Assembly: GCA_000320545.1 (NCBI GenBank)
Contig: ADNK01001199.1
Coordinates: forward strand, 56,001 to 120,000
DNA from: Bigelowiella natans CCMP2755
Lineage: Eukaryota > Cercozoa > Chlorarachniophyceae
Direction of reading: 5' to 3'
DNA length: 64,000 bases
Each line of letters opens with the position of its first letter. Position 1 is the first letter of the stretch. A program made the position numbers and the translations under genes. Shown in pieces: positions 57,746 to 64,000 of the stretch. A model generated the notes under the pieces. That model did not search any database. It had not been told where the DNA came from and worked only from the letters and a program-made list of their open reading frames with translations.

Positions 57746-60152
57746 CGGCAATGATGGCAATGATGGTGATGACTCGCAAGCTTGCAAAAGAAAAGACAAA
57801 TCAATGTCTCGTGATTCAATAGTCCCCAGACTGCCGGAAAATGGCGCCGAGCCCGCAGCTGTTGCAGCGATTTTGTACTCACGATTGAGTACAAAGGAAG
57901 ATTGAGGGGAAGCAGGCGATGGTTCGTGTGAAGAGGAGGAGCGACTTGCCCATTCCCCTCCCCCTCCTCTCCTAATCCTGCTACTCCCTGATCCTGACAC
58001 CACAGGCCTCATCGCAAGAGGTAATGCTGCAATGGATAGGATAGGTGACAGCAACCCCTTCCTCAATAACCACTCAGTAAAATCAACGGATATTGTCTCG
58101 AGGTAGATGTTCAGCAAATACCACAAATCAGCACCGCTCAAAGCATCGAGAGAGGCGCAAGGAGGGGGTGCATCATCAGCCTGTGTCTTTTGACCAACAT
58201 GAAGCTTTTTGGGGTCTGAAACTGATGATTCTGCTGCCGCTGCTGCTGCTGGTGATAGTGCTGGTGACGGGGAGGAAAATGGCACGTTTGGCGTAGTCAG
58301 ATGGGCGCTATCGAGTCTAATCCTTTCTCTCCATTTATGAGCTCCACGACGTAATCGCACTAGCACAGTTTTGTTCTCAACCTCCTTCCTGTGAGAAGCC
58401 GTGGTGCGCCGAACATCGTTATTATCGTCGTCACTATCACCATCCTCCAGAAGTAGCTGCTGCTTTTGCGGCATGATAGGTCCTTCCAAGAGGCGAGAGA
58501 GAGCTGGATGCTGCAGCAACTGTCGCGCTGATGGCCTCGACTCCGGGTCCACGCTCAAGCACAAACGCACTATCTTCTTCAAATTTGAGTCTACTTCGAC
58601 ATCGTCCAATCGGAGCCATTCCTCCACTGCCCGCCTCTTCCTCGGCTTGTCGCTGTGCTTTGGAAGGAGGCTGCTTCCAGATCTTCGCTTATTCGCTAGT
58701 ATTGAAAGACGTGCGAGAGCATGGATAGCTTGTTCAGGTTGTACCGAGCCTGATGACGACTCATCAGCACCTGCAAAAAGTGCCCGAATCTTGCTCAAAC
58801 TGTCCTTGGTGGGTTGATGGGAGAACCGCATGACTAAGGAGGACACCCCTGCATCTTCCTTCTCACCATCTACACCGCCACTACCACCACCATGGTCATC
58901 ATCGTCGTCGTCGTCATCATCATCATCATCATGAACATCATCGCTCTTTTTCACAGCAGTTGCCGCCCCGAATGGACGAGATGAGCCCCTGATTAACTGA
59001 ACCAGTATGATTCCCAACGACCAGACATCCGACCGACGATGACGACGCCGGCTGCCATCTACACCGGCAGCACCAACGAATCCTTAAGAGAGGTTAAGAA
59101 AGCATCTCACAAAATGACGAGTGTGTTGGAGAAAGAATACCGCCTATTACCTTGCGGTCCTCTCCTTAGCGTTTCAGGTGGCATGTAGAGGGGGTCTCCT
59201 ACGACTCCGCCCTCTGCAAGAAACTCGCCCCCACACAACATGTGGAAGAAGTAAACACCGCGAATCTTTATGTGCGAGTTCTCCGTTAACCTGCATGCAC
59301 AGGTTTTAGCTTCCTTCGTGAACGCACATGTGGTTGTTTCAAGCGATAAATTGGGTGTCGATCGTTTACCGGATCGAGTCGAGCGTCAGTGCTCTGTGAG
59401 TAATGCCTGAATAATGTTAATGGTGGACATGGGATTCGTGATATTAGGGTAACTCTAGTGCTGAAAAGGGTTCTTTCTCATTTATTATTGCTAGCACCAT
59501 TGTGTTCAAGATGCGCCAATCCTTTGAGAATCTCGACAGCAACTTTCCCTATGACTCCATCACGCTCAGGCTGCGGCATGGCGGAAACTGCCGTCTGATG
59601 ATTAATTTACGGAACAAAAGGGTCTGTTCACTACTGAAAACGCGAATAAGAACATCTCTATTTTTCAGATTTGTTTAGCGTTGCGTTGGTGAAAACGGAG
59701 GCAGCAACGACCTGAATTCCCCTCAGACACTTAGGCTCGTGCTTCTCAACTACAATGACGCTTTGCTGACTGCGCACAACTGCCACACCCTGATGGCCAA
59801 GGTTAGATGTAAGTCCAGCTTCTATGATAATAAAAATTAAACTGCGTTCGACCTCACACCAAATCCCGCCAGCTTTCCCATTAGTTACTTCCCGAATTTC
59901 CTGAGAACGAATAATGTCAAAAGTCTGTAGAACAATGTCACATGGTGGGCGGGACCAAGCGCGCAAACCCATGTATAAAATGTGTACATGGAATCTCCCT
60001 TCGATCTCGCGGAGCTGTTCTTCCCCTCGCCCATCGTAGTACGGCTGAAGAGACATTGACTTAGCTAAAGTTTGTTGAGTAGAAGGAAACACCCCGGAAG
60101 AAATTGTGTTGCGTTCGCAGACCTTAAGCCTCAATCGGGTGGCGTGGAGCAT
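54024..60152 (-). CDS. TBCK: TBCK-like protein: pseudokinase, TBC (Rab-GAP) and rhodanese domains
   Basis: The start ATG at 60152-60150 follows an in-frame stop. Kinase-like region: GVAVVRSQQSVIVVEKHEP; GKVAVEILKGLAHLEHNG; HIKIRGVYFFHMLCGGEF, with no DFG; GDPLYMPPETLRRG; SDVWSLGIILVQLIRG; ending VDPESRPSARQLLQHP. It therefore looks catalytically dead. The TBC domain lies in a large exon (about 59083-55910): LRPAVWRCLLGL, SLDLPRCC (Arg-finger position), YWQGFDSVAATAL (Gln-finger position), SWVLPLFTHLFSHEMD and PIWDALFCFIHA. The rhodanese-like tail is IVSPSISAAELLALL, APIIIDVREAAV, LTLPGAIRFTLESS and PWVIVVGSHQIQAQKVASRL, lacking the catalytic Cys. Order matches TBCK, which acts in TOR and endosomal pathways in animals. 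The protein carries long Ser- and acidic-rich insertions and poly-Ser runs, including a Lys-rich insert splitting the rhodanese. Confidence 0.85.
55824..55856. repeat. (AG)n microsatellite in an intron
   Basis: A GA/AG run in the intron between the TBC exon and the rhodanese exon. Confidence 0.9.
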
Positions 60153-60810
60153 CAGATCATCAGCAACCTTTCCAGAGAGGAGATGAGGTACGATGGCTCA
60201 CGGACAGACGAATCAGAATGAATCGAGTCTTCGAATGGGCGATGGTGTTCGAATTCTAGGAGAGGGGGCGGTCAGGCCCTACTCAATCAAGACGACGACA
60301 TCAAATTTAAAAATAGTAAAATGATTTCCCTCAAAACAGCTAAAATACAAAAGAATATTCAGTCGCGACAATCGTATATGCCAGACTTACGTGGAAATTC
60401 CGTGTTGATTGTTATTACAGATCCATCCGGTGGTGTTCTCTGTTTCGTTTTAGGTGAAAAAAGATGGGGCAAACGTACGGAGAAACTTCGGAGAAAAAGG
60501 AAGATTTACTGTTGCAGAGACGTGGGCAGCAGCGACAACAATAACAATACTGCGAAAATTTATGGCATTTTTTTTTCAGATATATGTTCATCAAGATTTT
60601 CCTCTATCGAACCTTTCTTTGGCGCGCGGGAGCAGAAGCATAACGAGAACAGTTACGGTATTGAGCGTGGTCTCGATTGGACATTTTCCCATAGCGACAA
60701 GGATAAGTTCTCTATTTTTTAAGTGAAACAGAAAGAGCCCTCGCAAAGCTCATCAAGATAGCATTGCCCCCCCTTGAATCTGAGGGTCCATCGCCCATTC
60801 CACGCTCGCC
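60153..60810. other. Head-to-head spacer between the TBCK and ankyrin genes
   Basis: About 660 bp. Open stretches near 60321-60726 have no clear homology and no start linked to the ankyrin protein, so they are treated as leader or promoter. A further upstream exon of the ankyrin gene cannot be excluded. GCTAGC runs are absent. Confidence 0.45.
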
Positions 60811-61809
60811 ATGTCCGGCTCTGACTTCTCCGCGAATGACTCCCAGTTTGTCACTCCGCGATCGGACAGGTTGAAAGACGGAGAATTACAACTTGAAATT
60901 TCTGTTTTTGGGTGATGTTCATCAAGATGAGTTAATATATCTTTTCAGGTCTGATCTCTTCGTGACGCCGAGGTCGAACACCCAAGTCAATGACGTACTG
61001 TCACCCAACCGTTTGGATGCTTTCGTCACTCCACGAGGAGGAGAAGATCAGGTGGGAGCCTACCTCAATAAAAAATTATATTGAGTTCAACGCATCACTT
61101 CTTTTTTTCACATTCATTACTTTTATTTAGGGCGAAGGCCCCTTCCCCTTTACCGATGTTCATCCACTGGGAGGAGTAAGCTCTCGAAGCACTGCTGACA
61201 AAAAAGGAGAGAACTTGCAATGGAACATTGGAGGGAAACAGTGGAGTAAGAAGGGCACATCAGACAAAGTAAAAAATAAGATGCAGGGCGATGCCAAGCT
61301 GAATGAACAGAAGTTACTCGCAAAAATGTTTCAATCAGCTAGACACTGCAAGAAGAAGGAAGTCGAGGCTATTTTGAAGCAGGGCCTAAAAATTGATACT
61401 GAAGACAAGTTCGGCAACACCCTATATCTAGTTGCATGTCAGAATGGCCACAAGCGAATTGCGAAGGTGGCCTTGCGTCAAGGGGCCAACATCAACCACA
61501 GAAATGTAATTTCCTCTTCGTTCAGATGAATGCTTTAGGTTTTAATAATCTCTGTCACCTTCTCAGAAAAAGGGATGTACTGGACTTCATTACTGTTTTG
61601 CATACGGCTACAAGGAGCTTGGTAAATCTCACACCACTTTCACTGTTGGCCAACGTCTGATATTTTTGCGTGATTGATACTCAGGTGAATACCTTATATC
61701 AAAGGGTGCAGATGTCACCATTCAAAATGAAAACGGTCTGACATGTTATGAAGGCCTTCACCTGAAAGATGATAAGGATAAGGAGAAGGATGAAGAAGAG
61801 ACAGCGTAG
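60811..61809 (+). CDS. Small ankyrin-repeat protein with FVTPR repeats
   Basis: About five exons from ATG 60811 to TAG 61807-61809. The N-terminus has three similar short units, DSQFVTPRSDR, DLFVTPRSNT and LDAFVTPRGG, split over two exons. A Lys-rich linker follows, then ankyrin repeats: LLAKMFQSARHCKKKEVEAI, TEDKFGNTLYLVACQNGHKR, GANINHRN, KKGCTGLHYCFAYGYKELGE, LISKGADVTIQNENGLTCYE. The C-terminus is acidic/basic (KDDKDKEKDEEET). It probably acts as a protein-binding adaptor. Ser/Thr-Pro in TPR could be phosphosites (inference). No orthologue recognised. The frame is consistent across the junctions before 61508 and after 61567 and 61685. Confidence 0.75.
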
Positions 61810-62964
61810 GTGAAGACTAAGGAGCGTTTCGATGCGAAGGAAGCAGTCTTTAGGAAGATGAAAATCTGTATATAGCAAACAGCAGCAGTCTTACCAGGCA
61901 AGATAGATCGACGTTGCAAACTAAAAAGGTGACGTTGCTAGTTTGTAGCGTCATGTGAAAACGTGCACGTTCTTAATTTTTATCAAGATCAATGAAGGAT
62001 TAAAGATGTATGTATAGTATGTGTAAATCACTTGATCCATTATGATGCTGCCGTTCAAGAATCGACGGGATGTTGCGTCTGTCTATGCGTAAACGCGCGT
62101 ACAAATCGCTGTACGTAGAATATTTGATGCAACAATACCAACATGAGACGAAACTACGTACTGAATGTTTTGAATTTTTCAATTGTCATGTCAAGTCGCA
62201 GCTTATTATACTTTGCAATGCTACGGCTGCAGCACTTCAGACAACAGTCGTATCTCTTTGTCTCCGCTATTATTATATCGATCATGCATATGAATGCATT
62301 GTCGTCATTAGGTCGCACATCTAGATGTGTATGCATGGTGCTGCGCGCTAGCTAGTAGAGCGATGCGATGCGCGTCTCTTTTTGTTTTGCAGTTAGCGCT
62401 ACATTGTTGTGTGATTTCGTCGTCGCTGTCCAAACAGGCTAAGCTAGCTAGCTAGTAAGCTACCTTGCTTGCTATGCGTGCCGCATCCACTGCATTACAT
62501 CACTATCTAGCTAGCTAGACTATATGGGCACTTATTACCGTTTGGCGCTTCGACCGATCAACACGCTATCCTAGTATCGATCATGATTCGATTCCTGTAT
62601 GTAAATTACATGAGCTATGTCTAGACATGTACAACTAATTCGGTAAGCTTGGTTAGCTCTTATGCGTACATGCCTGCTCGGTAATGGGGATATCGACAAC
62701 GATCGCACGACGCGCGCGTGCGGCATCCCAGCACTCGCTAGAATGTGTGTGTGTATAAAACAACGAAGCTTTACATTGAAATTCAAGTTCGCCTTATTTT
62801 GCTTTATTTGCAACTTAAAAAAGTTCTTGCTTGCTGGCACAAATGTACATTCCTATAATTATTACGCAGCTGTTAAGTGCAACTCATACAACATACACTT
62901 TTAAAATAATTGAATCTGGATCCTTCTTATCTTCGATGTAAAGAGTGTTCCCTGCTCTGAAGGT
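61810..62964. other. Tail-to-tail spacer
   Basis: About 1.15 kb with gctagctagtagag, aagctagctagctagtaagc, ctatctagctagctagac, gatcatgcatatgaatgcattg and many catgtctagac-like words. No exon with coding character recognised. Confidence 0.65.
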
Positions 62965-64000
62965 TCATCGAAAGTTGTTTTCTGGGCTGAGGAAGTGGCT
63001 CAGGACAAGATGTGCCTTGCCAGCTCCGTCATCTTCGAACAGGCACTTTGCGAAAACTGGGACGAGGAGATCGACACTACAACAACGAACAGAACCAAAG
63101 CAAAGCGAAGCAAGAATACTATCAGCGGCTTTATCTCCATTCTATCTCCTTGCTTTCACCACACGGGTTATCATCGTGCTGGATGCATCGAAACTGAAAA
63201 ACAGCCCCTCTCCAAAATTCATTCCATGCGCGCTGCACCATTCCTCTAGCAATATTACTTCTCCTCCTCCTCCTCCTACTATAATCTACTACTACTACAT
63301 TGGATGGATATGGTGATTTGTACCTGAGTTTGTTGTGCTCCTTGTGCTTTAGAATCTCACGAATGAAAGAGACCACGTACGTGAAGACACGGTACTGAGA
63401 ACAACGACATCAAACCAATAATGAACGATGCCTCAGCATTCACTGCAACTCAGGTCATCACAGACACAGTTCCATGAGTACATGGATACTACAAATGCGC
63501 GCACATACAGAGACAAAGAACGCATCTTGCGTGTATTCCATAATTCAGATCGCATGGAGAAACAGCAGCGTCTACGAATATCCAGGGAGATGTGTAGATG
63601 GAGCGTGTAGAATTGTTGGAGGGGAAGAGACCTGCAACGGGTTAAGCTGGCGCAAGCTGAGCCTGCAGAAGCTGTGGATGTTGTCTGTTTTGCTGTGGTG
63701 CGCTTGATTCACTTTTCGAGGGGCGTGCAAGCGAGTGACGACGTAGCAAAATACGTTTGGCAAACAAACAACAAAAGCAAAAGGCAAAAACAAGAAAACC
63801 ACACAAAATGAGCACCGAAACTAAAATTACTCTTGGGGAGATATCAGAAAGGCATTCGAGCTTGTCCTACTTGATCAACACTGCGTGGGAAAATATATTT
63901 ACTATACATGTTGTGATGATTTGTTCGTATGTGTGCTGTCGTTCGTTACAAATGGCTGCTGAGAAGACGTGAAACTCCAAGCTGCTGAGGAATCGCACTA
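62965..64000 (-). CDS. C-terminal exons of an OCRL/INPP5B-like RhoGAP-domain protein, cut by window end
   Basis: Read on the minus strand, one exon (about 63387-63319) gives YRVFTYVVSFIREILKHKEHNKLR. The last exon (about 63048-62965) gives FAKCLFEDDGAGKAHLVLSHFLSPENN before a TGA at 62967-62965. The spacing (fIREiLK...N.l...iFa..Lf...A..vL.hFL) resembles the catalytically weak RhoGAP domain at the C-terminus of OCRL/INPP5B inositol 5-phosphatases. Upstream exons between 63400 and 64000 are not resolved; a Gln/His-rich or basic segment near 63690 could be one of them. The phosphatase part, if present, lies beyond the window. Identification is tentative. Confidence 0.4.

Noticed and set aside
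57703-57894. Histidine-run open frame near 57.7 kb
   Set aside because: Reading of a GAT/ATC trinucleotide run in a wrong frame; in the TBCK frame it encodes a poly-Ser stretch.
60321-60726. Overlapping open frames considered as 5' exons of the ankyrin gene
   Set aside because: No homology, and no clean donor/acceptor pair linking them to the ATG at 60811. Kept as leader or promoter.

Overview
The window is nuclear DNA of an intron-rich, plastid-bearing protist. Most genes are split by short GT-AG introns (about 58-70 bp where I could place both ends). The strongest lineage clue is a nuclear gene for plastid ribosomal protein S10 (uS10). Its core is cyanobacterial-like, and it carries a leader made of a hydrophobic signal segment followed by a transit-like stretch. 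Red-lineage plastids usually keep rps10 in the plastid, so a nuclear copy with a two-part leader suggests a complex green plastid, for example a chlorarachniophyte. This is inference, not proof.

Layout, left to right: a 5'-truncated HECT E3 ligase read as one giant exon (+); an EF-hand/sterol glucosyltransferase fusion (-); a WD40 protein (+); a type II membrane glycosyltransferase (-); an RGG-box ABC-class ATPase of the PF09818 type (+); a peroxisomal-type enoyl-CoA hydratase 2 (-); the U2 snRNP factor U2SURP/SR140 (+); a secreted PAN-like protein (-); a secreted fucosyltransferase-like protein (+); a Ty1/copia retrotransposon (-); a Rab28-like GTPase (+); plastid uS10 (-); cytosolic uL22 (+); TBCK (-); an ankyrin protein (+); and the C-terminal part of an OCRL/INPP5B-like RhoGAP protein (-), cut by the window end.

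Two large-scale patterns stand out. First, host genes alternate strand almost perfectly, giving alternating head-to-head and tail-to-tail spacers. The one break is where the copia element sits. Second, the tail-to-tail spacers (about 0.5-1.5 kb) share an unusual vocabulary of palindromic words (GCTAGCTA runs, TGCATGCA, GATCGATC, CTAGA). Head-to-head spacers largely lack it.

The most striking local feature is the copia element at 39642-46169. It has LTRs that read as identical, a 5-bp target duplication, a long intact pol frame, and in each LTR a 170-bp run of seventeen 10-bp units TTCnnGAAnn. That is the geometry of a heat-shock element, repeated far beyond a usual promoter. A second array of the same kind, with a different unit, lies in the 3' internal region. 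The element looks young and potentially stress-inducible.

The host genes are mostly housekeeping: ubiquitylation, splicing, translation, glycosylation, membrane traffic and lipid metabolism. I see no metabolic cluster. No tRNA, rRNA or CRISPR array was found by eye. Exon boundaries come from reading splice sites and protein continuity and were not checked against transcripts.
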